From Pedosphaera sp. (GTDB lineage: Bacteria > Verrucomicrobiota > Verrucomicrobiia > Limisphaerales > SIAT01): a stretch of 17,296 nt of DNA. This document shows, piece after piece, positions 7,420 to 15,019 of the stretch. The position numbers and the translations under genes are program-made. The DNA lies in NCBI GenBank assembly GCA_009691645.1, contig SIAT01000016.1, positions 1 through 17,296 on the forward strand. Reading direction: 5' to 3'. Every line of letters starts with the position of its first letter. Positions within the stretch are counted from its first letter, which is position 1. Below the pieces are notes generated by a model. The model saw only the letters and a program-made list of their open reading frames with translations. It had not been told where the DNA came from and did no database searches.

Positions 7420-8631
7420 TCACTTCTTGTCCCCGCCCAGCAGGCCGGAAAGTTTCTCGTTCGCCTTGCCCAAGTCGGCCTTCGTCTCGGCTGCGGGCGC
7501 CGGTGCGGTTTGTGGCGCCGACTGTGCCTGCGTGAGCGCGGAGAGCTTCACCACATCCACCGTCGGCGCGGCTGGCGCGACTTCGGCTGAAGCCGATGGC
7601 GCGACAGTCGTTTGCGGCGCAGCGAGACGATCGAGCATCTTGTTCGCCTGACTCGTGGCTTTGCCTTCGCCACCGCTTTGCAAATAAGCCGCGACGTGGT
7701 GCCCCGAGGTCGCGCCGGAAGTATCCGCAGCCTTGCCACGCGCACGCTCGACCACGCCGAGGAAATAGCTCTCGAGGTTCTGCGTCGGGTTATCGACATG
7801 GATCTTATCCTCGGGAACGTCTTTGCGGATCACTTCCAACACGCGCTGCATCGTCTCGCGCGACAGCGGCGGTGTCGTGATACGCATCGAATCGCGTTCA
7901 GTGAGCAGTTCCTTGAGCGTGCCGTCGGCCTGTATCTTGCCGCCGTAATAAATCACCACGCGATCGCAAAGATCCTCCACATCAGCGAGCAAATGGCTGG
8001 AGAGAATGACCGTCTTGCCGCGCTTGGCGAGCGCGAGGATCAGATCCTTCACCTCGCGGCAGCCGATCGGATCCAGGCCCGCGGTCGGCTCGTCGAGGAT
8101 GACGAGGTCGGGATCATTGATGAGCGCTTGCGCGAGACCGATGCGGCGCTGCATGCCCTTCGAGAACTCGCCCACCACACGCGTACGAGTCTGGCTCAGG
8201 CCGACCATCTCCAGCAATTGCTCAGCGCGCTTCTGCCGCTCGGCGGCGGGCAACTCGAAGAGGTTGCCGAAGAAATCGAGCGTCTCGTGGCAGTTCAAAT
8301 AACGGTAGAGATACGATTCCTCGGGCAGATAGCCGATGCGCGATTTGGTGAGCACGTCGCGCGGTGATTTGCCGAACACCTCGATGTGGCCTTTGGTCGG
8401 ATGCAGCAGGCCGAGCAGCATCTTGATGGTGGTGGATTTGCCGGAACCGTTCGGCCCGAGCAGGCCGAAAATCTCGCCGCGACGGACGTCGAACGACACG
8501 TTGTCCACGGCGCGCGCTTTGGGGCGGCCCCAGAAATCCTTGAACACCTTCACCAACCCTCGCACGGAGACGACCGTCTCTGCGCTGGGTTGACGCCCGC
8601 TCTCCCGATTGAGTGTCTCGATCGCCGTCAT
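7420..8631 (-). CDS. ABC transporter ATP-binding protein with Ala/Pro-rich C-terminal extension
   Basis: A 403-residue ATPase that should power the neighbouring ABC-2 permeases at the cytoplasmic face. All nucleotide-binding motifs are intact: Walker A GPNGSGKST at 59-67, signature FSKGMQRR at 156-163, Walker B LVILDEP at 176-182 with catalytic Glu181, D-loop GLD, and H-loop His213 in SSHLL. The segment GYLPEESYLYRYLN after the Q-loop position is the form seen in exporter-type (CcmA/DrrA/NatA-like) ATPases. From about residue 300 there is an extra roughly 100-residue tail of low complexity, rich in Ala, Pro, Gln and Thr (VAPSASAEVAPAAPTVDVV, APQTAPAPAAETKADLG), ending in LSGLLGGDKK; this is not usual for the family. 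I chose the ATG at 8629-8631; an in-frame TTG two codons upstream is possible. It lies 9 bp after the B-box gene. Confidence 0.92.
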   Translation of the reverse strand: MTAIETLNRESGRQPSAETVVSVRGLVKVFKDFWGRPKARAVDNVSFDVRRGEIFGLLGPNGSGKSTTIKMLLGLLHPTKGHIEVFGKSPRDVLTKSRIGYLPEESYLYRYLNCHETLDFFGNLFELPAAERQKRAEQLLEMVGLSQTRTRVVGEFSKGMQRRIGLAQALINDPDLVILDEPTAGLDPIGCREVKDLILALAKRGKTVILSSHLLADVEDLCDRVVIYYGGKIQADGTLKELLTERDSMRITTPPLSRETMQRVLEVIRKDVPEDKIHVDNPTQNLESYFLGVVERARGKAADTSGATSGHHVAAYLQSGGEGKATSQANKMLDRLAAPQTTVAPSASAEVAPAAPTVDVVKLSALTQAQSAPQTAPAPAAETKADLGKANEKLSGLLGGDKK

Positions 8632-8640
8632 AAACAAATA

Positions 8641-8997
8641 TCAGTCACGACTCCAGTAACGTTTCGCCGAGTGGAAATAAAATCCCGAGCAGAGCAGGAA
8701 CAATATCCCGAGCGACAGCGGGATGAAGCCGGCTCTGCTCCCCTCTATCGCGCCAAAGCCTGTGAACAACAGTCCCGCCAGCGCCATGAAGATGGCCGTC
8801 TTCGTGTAAGCCCCAGCGGCTTTCTCGTGAGCGGTCTTGGCGCGCTGAGTCAATTCGTTGAGCGCCGCCACATGCGTCTCGCAGCGGCCTTTGCAGGCCA
8901 GTGACAACTCCACCGCGGCGACGCAGTCGTGACAAAGGCCGCGCCCGCAATGTTTGCAGATGCCGATGGCCGCAAGCGGATGGGTGAAACAATCCAT
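8641..8997 (-). CDS. Small B-box-like zinc-finger membrane protein
   Basis: A 118-residue protein. The N-terminal 42 residues hold a Cys/His cluster with B-box-type spacing: C3, H6, C14, C17, C22, C25, C35, C39 and H42 (CFTHP, GICKHCGRGLCHDCV, CKGRCETH), enough ligands for two zinc ions. A short helical linker (NELTQRAKTAHEKAA) leads to two transmembrane helices at about 67-85 and 89-108, and a basic C-terminus follows (KRYWSRD). Bacterial B-box-like fingers with membrane hairpins are usually annotated only by domain, and their role is unknown; protein-protein contact is the likeliest general role. Its place between the metal P-type ATPase (5 bp away) and the ABC ATPase (9 bp away) suggests a partner or adaptor, or possibly a zinc sensor. 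That is inference. Confidence 0.82.
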   Translation of the reverse strand: MDCFTHPLAAIGICKHCGRGLCHDCVAAVELSLACKGRCETHVAALNELTQRAKTAHEKAAGAYTKTAIFMALAGLLFTGFGAIEGSRAGFIPLSLGILFLLCSGFYFHSAKRYWSRD

Positions 8998-9002
8998 GAC
9001 AC

Positions 9003-11060
9003 TCAGACGGGCGTGTGAGCAAGTTCGCCCGCTGGCGCGTTCTCCGCTTTGGCAGGAACCGCGGGCGCATGGCTGTGGAACGGATCGAGTTCCTCGCCCT
9101 GGCGCACGAGGCGCGCGCTGTTGAAGATCACGAGCATCGCGCCCACGACGTGCAGGATGGCGGCGGCAATCGGGCTGGTGATTTTGAGCGCCGCAAGGAC
9201 GAAGCCGCCCAAGACGAACAGGACGCCGAAGAAGAAATTCTGGTTGATCACCGTGCGCGTCATCCGCGAAAGCCGCACCAAGAAGGGCAGGCGGCGAAGA
9301 TCGTTGTTCATCAGCGCGATGGTCGCGCTGTGGATGGCCACCTCGCTGCCGGCCGCGCCCATCGCGATACCGATGTCGCCCGCGGCGAGCGCCGGCGCGT
9401 CATTCACACCGTCGCCGACCACCGCGACTTTGTAACCCTTCGCGTGAATCTGATGGACGAACTCGACTTTATTCTGGGGCAAACAGTCGCCCACGATATC
9501 ATCGCAGCCGACCTCGCGGCCGACGCGTTGCGCCACCGGCGTGCGATCGCCGGAAACCAGCGAGATGCGCCGGACGCCCTCTTGCTTGAGGTCGGCGAGC
9601 GCAGCGCGGGCTTCACTGCGGACTTGATCCTGCATGCCGACCCAGCCGATGCACTTGCCGTCACGCGCGACGAACACAAGGCTGTAACCTTCGGTCTCGT
9701 TCACATCCACGGAGGCGGTGAAATCATCCGTCACACCATTGTCACGCAGCCACTGGGCGCGGCCGACCAACACGCGCGCGCCTTCCACGAGCGCCTGCAC
9801 ACCGAGGCCGGGGGTCTCGAAGAAATCCTGCGGCTCGGGCAACGGCACACCCGCTTCCTGCGCAAGCTGCGCGAGCGCCTTGGCGGTCGGGTGATTGCTG
9901 TATTTCTCAGCGGCCGCGGCGGAACGCAGCAACTCGGCCGGCTCGGCTCCGTTGAGCGGCGAGAGACGGCTGACGGCGAGTTTACCGGTGGTGATTGTGC
10001 CGGTTTTGTCGAAGACGAAGGCGTTGATCTTCGCGGCGGCTTCGATGTCGCTAACATTCTTGATGAGGATGCCGAGGCGCGAAGCGGCGGAAAGCGCGGC
10101 GACCATCGCGGTGGGCGTGGCGAGAATGAACGCGCACGGACAGGCGGCGATGAAGATGGTGATGACGATCTGCAAATCCTGCGTGAAAGCCCAGACCAAC
10201 GCGCCGATGACGAGAACCAACGGCGTGTAGAAGCTCATGTATTGATCCACGATCTTCATGAGCGGCAGCTTGGTTTTCTCGGCGGCGAGAATCAGCTCGC
10301 GCACGCGGCCGAGAGTGGAATCGCTGCTGACCTTGGTCACGCGCACTTCGAGCAAACCCGTGAGGTTCTGCGTGCCGGCGAAAACATCGTCGCCCGGCTT
10401 CTTGTCCACGGGAAGCGATTCGCCGGTGATGTTGGCCTGGTTGATGGAACCTTGCCCGTTGACGATGACGCCATCGGCCGAAACGTTGTCGCCGGGCCGG
10501 ATGCGGATGACATCGCCGATGCTCAAGTCCTTCACCGCGATTTCCTCCTCGCCGGCGGGCATGATGCGGCGGGCTTTCGTGGGAGTGAGTTTGATGAGCG
10601 ACTCGATGGAAGCGCGCGCGCCGGCGGCGGTGCGGGTCTCGATGATCTCGCCCAGCAGCATGAAGAAAGCGACGACGCCGGCCTCCTGATAATGGCCGGA
10701 AGCGAACGAAGCGAGCACGGCGATGGCCACCAGCTCGTTGGTGGTGAGCGCGCCGCGGCGGAGATCCGCGATGGCGGTGCGGATGATCGGGAAGCCAAGG
10801 ATGATCGCGCCAATCATCGCGCTGAAATCATCCACGTAATGTCCCTTCCCGAGGATGAGACCGACGACGAAACTGTTGATGACAAACAGCAGACCGGTGA
10901 TTAGCCACGGCAACGGCGTGTTGCTGTGGGAATGATCGTGGTCACACCCGGCGTCGCCGTGGCTGTGATCGCGATCCCCGTGATCATGGCCGTGATTATC
11001 GCCCCCGTGGCTGTGATCGTGGGAGTGTTCGTGGCGGGAAGAAAGCGAGGTGACTTGCAT
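9003..11060 (-). CDS. P1B-type heavy-metal-transporting ATPase with His-rich N-terminus
   Basis: A 685-residue ion pump of the inner membrane with complete P-type ATPase motifs: TGES at 212-215 (actuator), ACPCA with the metal-binding CPC at 307-309, phosphorylation site DKTGT at 351-355 (Asp351), the P1B-specific HP at 390-391, and GDGVND at 549-554. Instead of a CxxC heavy-metal-associated domain, the N-terminus holds 13 histidines in the first 45 residues, in HSHDHSH/HGHDHGD/HDHSHS runs, plus one Cys (C39). The last helix has ILHVVGAMLVIFNSARL, with His637 where copper pumps have Met and ZntA has Asp. The metal is therefore not clear: Zn, Co, Mn or Ni all fit a His-rich protein better than Cu. 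It lies 6 bp after the third SPFH gene and 5 bp before the B-box gene. The length is normal for a P1B pump lacking HMA domains. Confidence 0.95.
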   Translation of the reverse strand: MQVTSLSSRHEHSHDHSHGGDNHGHDHGDRDHSHGDAGCDHDHSHSNTPLPWLITGLLFVINSFVVGLILGKGHYVDDFSAMIGAIILGFPIIRTAIADLRRGALTTNELVAIAVLASFASGHYQEAGVVAFFMLLGEIIETRTAAGARASIESLIKLTPTKARRIMPAGEEEIAVKDLSIGDVIRIRPGDNVSADGVIVNGQGSINQANITGESLPVDKKPGDDVFAGTQNLTGLLEVRVTKVSSDSTLGRVRELILAAEKTKLPLMKIVDQYMSFYTPLVLVIGALVWAFTQDLQIVITIFIAACPCAFILATPTAMVAALSAASRLGILIKNVSDIEAAAKINAFVFDKTGTITTGKLAVSRLSPLNGAEPAELLRSAAAAEKYSNHPTAKALAQLAQEAGVPLPEPQDFFETPGLGVQALVEGARVLVGRAQWLRDNGVTDDFTASVDVNETEGYSLVFVARDGKCIGWVGMQDQVRSEARAALADLKQEGVRRISLVSGDRTPVAQRVGREVGCDDIVGDCLPQNKVEFVHQIHAKGYKVAVVGDGVNDAPALAAGDIGIAMGAAGSEVAIHSATIALMNNDLRRLPFLVRLSRMTRTVINQNFFFGVLFVLGGFVLAALKITSPIAAAILHVVGAMLVIFNSARLVRQGEELDPFHSHAPAVPAKAENAPAGELAHTPV

Positions 11061-11066
11061 GGTGCG

Positions 11067-12182
11067 TCAGGGTTGGGGCTGGAAATCTTTGGCTTCGAGC
11101 GGCTCGGGTCCGAGCAACAGGCGGAGTTGGCGCGGTTGGCCGCCGGCGCGCTCGGGCAGGAACCATTTCTCGTTTTTGTTGGTGAGCACGCGCGCAATCG
11201 TCTCGGTGAGGCGACGCTGCTTGAACAGTTCAGCGTCCTTCTCGAAAGCAGGAAGCTGGGCGAGGAATGCCTTGGCGTCGGCCTGCGCAGTGAGCACGAG
11301 ACGCCGCGCCTCGGACTCGCCGGCGTTGATGACCGCCTCGTAATCGCCCTGCCGGCGGCTCTCGACGGCGAGCTTGAAGTTGCGCGCATCGTTGATGGCG
11401 GTGTTCTTCTGCTGCTCAGCACTGCGCGCCTGCTGGAAGACATCGGCCACCTGCCGCGGTTCCTTGAGCTTGTTCAGCGTGATGGCATTTTGCGCCACGA
11501 TGATGGGCAGCCCGTGGGACTGCACCAGTTGCCGGACGCGATCCTCGATCGTCCCGCGCACCTCGGCCTGTTTGCTCACCGCCTCCGCAGCGGTGAAACG
11601 CGCGGAGGCGTAAAAGATGGCGTTGTTCAGCGCGCTCAACGCGACGGCTTTTGCGTTCTCGAATGAAGAATCATAAGTCCACAAATCGGACACCTCGTAC
11701 TCGAGCTTGGCGCGGATGTGGATGATGTTCTCGTCGGCGGTGATCGTGTAGCCGTCGCGTGCGGGGCTCAACGTGAGCCCGGCAGGCGGCTCCTGACCGG
11801 CGGCTTCCTGCGCGGCCGTCACGGCGTACCAACCAGCGGTGGAGTCCACACTCTGAAGGCGACCCGCAGCGATGCGCTTCACTTCATCAATAGGCGAAGG
11901 CCATGCGAGATAGAGGCCCGGCTGCTGAAGCACGCCCCCGGCACCGGCGGGTTTGCCGAAAGTGATCGGGCGAGAGAGTTTTCCGAAACGCAACACCACG
12001 GCTTGCTCCTGCGGTTTCAAGGTGAAGAAACCCGAGAAGATGAAAACCAGCAGCAGGACAACCATGACCGCTTTGATGAAGACAAAGCTGCCGCGAAGCG
12101 CCTCGGCCATCGCGTGAGCGCCAGCCTCTCCGTGCGACGCAGGGAGATCGGCGGCGGGTATGGGAGATTGCAGTTCGCTCAT
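11067..12182 (-). CDS. SPFH/band-7 (HflK/HflC-like) membrane protein, third paralogue
   Basis: A 371-residue single-pass protein of the SPFH/prohibitin superfamily. A hydrophilic N-terminus of about 32 residues precedes a transmembrane helix at 33-53, then FFTLKPQEQAVVLRFGKLSRPI and QQPGLYLAWPSPIDEVKRI, the start of the SPFH domain as in HflK. DENIIHIRAKLEYEVSD follows at about 150-166. A helical region runs from about 240, with FQQARSAEQQKNTAINDARNFKLAVESRRQGDYEAVINAGESEA, which should form the coiled coil that packs SPFH subunits side by side. In HflK/HflC such proteins form a ring-shaped cage around FtsH in the inner membrane. I chose the ATG at 12180-12182; a longer in-frame start would overlap the preceding gene and adds a non-conserved leader. 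The gap to the HflC-like gene is 7 bp. Confidence 0.88.
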   Translation of the reverse strand: MSELQSPIPAADLPASHGEAGAHAMAEALRGSFVFIKAVMVVLLLVFIFSGFFTLKPQEQAVVLRFGKLSRPITFGKPAGAGGVLQQPGLYLAWPSPIDEVKRIAAGRLQSVDSTAGWYAVTAAQEAAGQEPPAGLTLSPARDGYTITADENIIHIRAKLEYEVSDLWTYDSSFENAKAVALSALNNAIFYASARFTAAEAVSKQAEVRGTIEDRVRQLVQSHGLPIIVAQNAITLNKLKEPRQVADVFQQARSAEQQKNTAINDARNFKLAVESRRQGDYEAVINAGESEARRLVLTAQADAKAFLAQLPAFEKDAELFKQRRLTETIARVLTNKNEKWFLPERAGGQPRQLRLLLGPEPLEAKDFQPQP

Positions 12183-12189
12183 AAGCGGA

Positions 12190-13083
12190 TCACTTCTTGT
12201 TCCTAGGAACGGGGGTGAGGAGGTCGAAGGGCGGCGTGCGCTCATCCAAGATGAGCGTGGACCGCTCTTTGAGGGAGGATTCCAGCGTGGTCAACTTCTG
12301 GAGGAAAATCGCCAACTCCGGATTACGCTCGAGTGTGTGGTAGGACTTGGCGGCCTCGGCCTCGGCAGCGCCACGCAATTCGATGACCTTCGCTTCGGCG
12401 GTGGCAAGAATCTTGGCACTCTCGGTTTCCGCGGCGGTCTTGATGCGCTTGGACTCGGACTCGCCCTCGGCCTGCAGCTTGTCCACCACGCCCTTCCGCT
12501 CGGCTTTCATCCGGTCGAAGATGACCTGCGTGCTGCTCTCGGGCAGGCCGAGACGGTGGATGCCGAGGAAGGCGATCTCGACCCCATAATTCTCGCGGGC
12601 CTTGCGGTTGGTGCGTTCGCGCATCTCGGCCTCGATCTTCTCGAACTTCACCTTCGAAGGATCGGTGGAAACGAAATCGGCAAACAGATTTTCGCCCACC
12701 ACCGCGTTGCGCTCGGAGGAAACCATCTCGCCGAGACTGCGCTCAGCGGCCTGCACGTCGTCGAACTTGCGGCTGAAGACGGCGGGATCGGCGATGCGCC
12801 AACCGGCGTACACCATCATCATCATCGGCTTGCCTTCCTTGTCGGCGATCTGGTCGTGCTTGGTCTGATACACGCGGATGCGCTTGTCGAACCGCTGAAT
12901 GGTCTGGATCGGCCACGGCCATTTGAAGTGCAGGCCGGCAGTGTAGGTGCGCGCCGAGGGCTGGCCGAGCGTGGAGACCAGCACGGCTTCCGTCTCCCGC
13001 ACTTGGAATGCGAACAGGAGCACGCCAAAGAGAATCAACAGCAGGAAGCCGACAACGAGGTTGATGAGTTTCTGTGCTTTCAT
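12190..13083 (-). CDS. hflC-like: SPFH/band-7 protein, HflC-like
   Basis: A 297-residue single-pass membrane protein close in layout to HflC. The transmembrane helix is at about 8-26. The SPFH domain follows, opening with VRETEAVLVSTLGQPSARTYTAGLHFKWPWPIQTIQRFDKRIRVYQ. RTNRKARENYGVEIAFLGIHRLGLPES at about 157-183 is the typical C-terminal SPFH strand-helix, and VIFDRMKAERKGVVDKLQAEGESESKRI starts the charged coiled coil, as in HflC. The ending is ERNPELAIFLQKLTTLESSLKERSTLILDERTPPF, also HflC-like. Residues 87-90 are four consecutive methionines in a predicted SPFH strand, which is odd. Known HflC partners HflK and the protease FtsH; here HflK-like genes lie on both sides but no ftsH is in view. 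Start is the ATG at 13081-13083, 25 bp after the long SPFH gene, without a Shine-Dalgarno sequence. Confidence 0.9.
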   Translation of the reverse strand: MKAQKLINLVVGFLLLILFGVLLFAFQVRETEAVLVSTLGQPSARTYTAGLHFKWPWPIQTIQRFDKRIRVYQTKHDQIADKEGKPMMMMVYAGWRIADPAVFSRKFDDVQAAERSLGEMVSSERNAVVGENLFADFVSTDPSKVKFEKIEAEMRERTNRKARENYGVEIAFLGIHRLGLPESSTQVIFDRMKAERKGVVDKLQAEGESESKRIKTAAETESAKILATAEAKVIELRGAAEAEAAKSYHTLERNPELAIFLQKLTTLESSLKERSTLILDERTPPFDLLTPVPRNKK

Positions 13084-13108
13084 AAAAATAAGTTCAGATT
13101 ACGGGAAA

Positions 13109-15001
13109 TCACGGGGTCTTGGCCGGAGGAAGTTTGATGTCGAGGATATCCTTGCGGACCTTCTCCTCGAGGTTCAGTTGGATGACATCTTGGGTGTTGG
13201 TCGCGGTGATCACAAATTTGCGGACGCCGACCAATGCGCGCTCGATCGAAGCAAGATGGGCCCGCTGGGGATAGACCTGCGGCGCCGCTTCGAATGCCTG
13301 TAGTTGATTCGTGAACCGAGCTGACTGAGCCAACAGCCGCGTGGTGCGGCGCGTGAACTCCGCCTCGGCTTCGGCCTGCCGGCGGAAAGCCTCGGCACCG
13401 GCGAGCGTGTTGGTGCGGTAAGCACCGGCTTGAGCCTCGAGGATCTTCACCTGCTTGCGCTGGCGCTCGGCCACGGCGGCCTCGAATTCGCCCGCGATTT
13501 TCACCGGCGGATGGATGTCCTGAAGGCCGATGTAGAGAATCTGCACGCCGAGCTTCCGGTCGGTGGCTGCCTTCTGGATGCGTTCGCGCAGCGTGACCAC
13601 GGCATTGCTGCGGCCCGTGGTCATGATCTCGTCGAGGTCCGCGCCCAAGAGATACCGCACCACCTCGCGCGTGGCGACGTTCTCGAGCACTTCGGCGGCC
13701 TCGGCATTTTGATAAGCCCAGTCCACCACATTAGTGATCTGGAACTGCACCGGAATGCTGACGCTGAGCAGGCTCACCGCCGCATCCGACACCACCCCGA
13801 CCTTGGGCCGGCTGGAGACCAGCATGTCATACTCCTCCTTCGCGTGCGAAGCGGTCCAGACAGAGGTCGTCTCCTTCTCCTTCGTCGGGTCGGGCACGAA
13901 ACCGATGTTGAAATTCTGCACGCGCCCCGGCTGGAAACGGTAAATCTTATCCGCCGGCCAAGGCCACTTGAAGTGCAATCCCGGCTGGAGCACTTCGTGA
14001 CCGGCCACGCGCTGGCCCCACCTCTCGAGCAAGGCTTGTTCAGCCGGCTTGATGATCACCATGCAGGTGGAAAGCACCGGCAACCCGATCAGACAAGCGG
14101 CCAGCACGAAGAATCGTTCCTGCAGAAACTGGTACCCCCACGTCTCCGACACTTTGAAACCGAACTGGTAATCGAGCGTGTGCGCCACGGTCGCCCCCAT
14201 GCTCCGGCTTTGCCCCACGAAACCGACGAGGCGGCTGTCGTAAAGCAGATGGGCTTCCTGTCCCTTCACTCGCGGCCGGTAAGCCTCGAACACCACGCGG
14301 AAGAGATTTTCCAGCACCAAAAAAATCAACCCGGCCGCCAGCACCCAGCCGCCAATGATGTCTCCAATCGCGTAATTGAACTGCGCCGCCACCAGCACCG
14401 CCGCCACCAGCGCGTACAGGTAGGAGCCGAGCAACAGGTAACAGCCGCTGGGCCGTAGCAGATTCTGCCCGCCCAATCGCGCCATCGCGCACACGTACTT
14501 GCCGCGGAGGAAGAGCATCACCACCAACCCCGCCGCCATGCAGAGCGGCAGGAGCGGCTCGAAGAGACCGGCCACCGAATGGCCGCGCTTCATCGCCGCC
14601 GCGTAGGTCGCGTAGGCTGGGCCGAGCTTCTTCCAAATGAGCCAGTACAGAAGGGTGATCTGCGACAGCAGCAGCAGAATGGTCAACGTCGGCACACCCC
14701 AGCGCTCGAATTGTTCGCGTGATTGCTTCGCTGGAAAACTCCCCGCTTCCGTTTCAAACAACGCGGTCCCGCGCGCCTTGGCTTCGATCTCGGCGTACTC
14801 CAACCGCTCCACCCGCTCGCGTTGTTCGAGGAAAATATGGAAGAGGCTGATGAGCGCAACCAGCGCGCCCGAGCCGAGGAAAATCAACGCCGCGTAGCCC
14901 GCGAGCGAATCGCTCCGCACCGCCAGCCACGTGCCGGCCGCCGCGGCCAAGAACGCCACGGCTACGTTGATTAATCCGCCCGTCTTATTGTTCTGCTCCA
15001 T
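13109..15001 (-). CDS. Polytopic HflK-like SPFH protein: about seven transmembrane helices fused to a band-7 domain
   Basis: A 630-residue protein, far longer than ordinary HflK (about 420). The first 316 residues are a membrane domain with hydrophobic segments at about 11-28, 34-57, 102-122, 147-165, 186-206, 213-233 and 296-316. An intervening soluble loop at about 236-290 contains RPRVKGQEAHLLYDSRLVGF. After the seventh helix comes a clear HflK-type SPFH domain: VIIKPAEQALLERWGQRVAGHEVLQPGLHFKWPWPADKIYRF at 315-356, SIPVQFQITNVVDWAYQNAEAAEVLENVATREVVRYLLGADLDEIMTTGR at about 415-464, then IGLQDIHPP at 491-499 and a charged coiled coil at about 505-570. The ATG at 14999-15001 is 18 bp after the permease gene. 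The N-terminal half is not part of E. coli HflK; I know it only as an extension seen in such relatives. A scaffold role for the neighbouring transporters is inferred. Confidence 0.9.
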   Translation of the reverse strand: MEQNNKTGGLINVAVAFLAAAAGTWLAVRSDSLAGYAALIFLGSGALVALISLFHIFLEQRERVERLEYAEIEAKARGTALFETEAGSFPAKQSREQFERWGVPTLTILLLLSQITLLYWLIWKKLGPAYATYAAAMKRGHSVAGLFEPLLPLCMAAGLVVMLFLRGKYVCAMARLGGQNLLRPSGCYLLLGSYLYALVAAVLVAAQFNYAIGDIIGGWVLAAGLIFLVLENLFRVVFEAYRPRVKGQEAHLLYDSRLVGFVGQSRSMGATVAHTLDYQFGFKVSETWGYQFLQERFFVLAACLIGLPVLSTCMVIIKPAEQALLERWGQRVAGHEVLQPGLHFKWPWPADKIYRFQPGRVQNFNIGFVPDPTKEKETTSVWTASHAKEEYDMLVSSRPKVGVVSDAAVSLLSVSIPVQFQITNVVDWAYQNAEAAEVLENVATREVVRYLLGADLDEIMTTGRSNAVVTLRERIQKAATDRKLGVQILYIGLQDIHPPVKIAGEFEAAVAERQRKQVKILEAQAGAYRTNTLAGAEAFRRQAEAEAEFTRRTTRLLAQSARFTNQLQAFEAAPQVYPQRAHLASIERALVGVRKFVITATNTQDVIQLNLEEKVRKDILDIKLPPAKTP

Positions 15002-15019
15002 ACAAAATTCAATTCACAT

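Noticed and set aside
9015..10904. 629-residue plus-strand open frame opposite the P-type ATPase
   Set aside because: Antisense shadow; repetitive Asp/Arg/Ala/His-rich translation without motifs, while the ATPase motifs on the minus strand are complete.
12183..12245. N-terminal extension of the third SPFH gene
   Set aside because: It would overlap the HflC-like gene by over 50 bp; the ATG at 12182 gives normal 7-bp spacing.
12160..14458. Plus-strand open frames of 325 and 342 residues opposite the SPFH genes
   Set aside because: Antisense of clear SPFH coding sequence; low-complexity Leu/Gly/His-rich translations.
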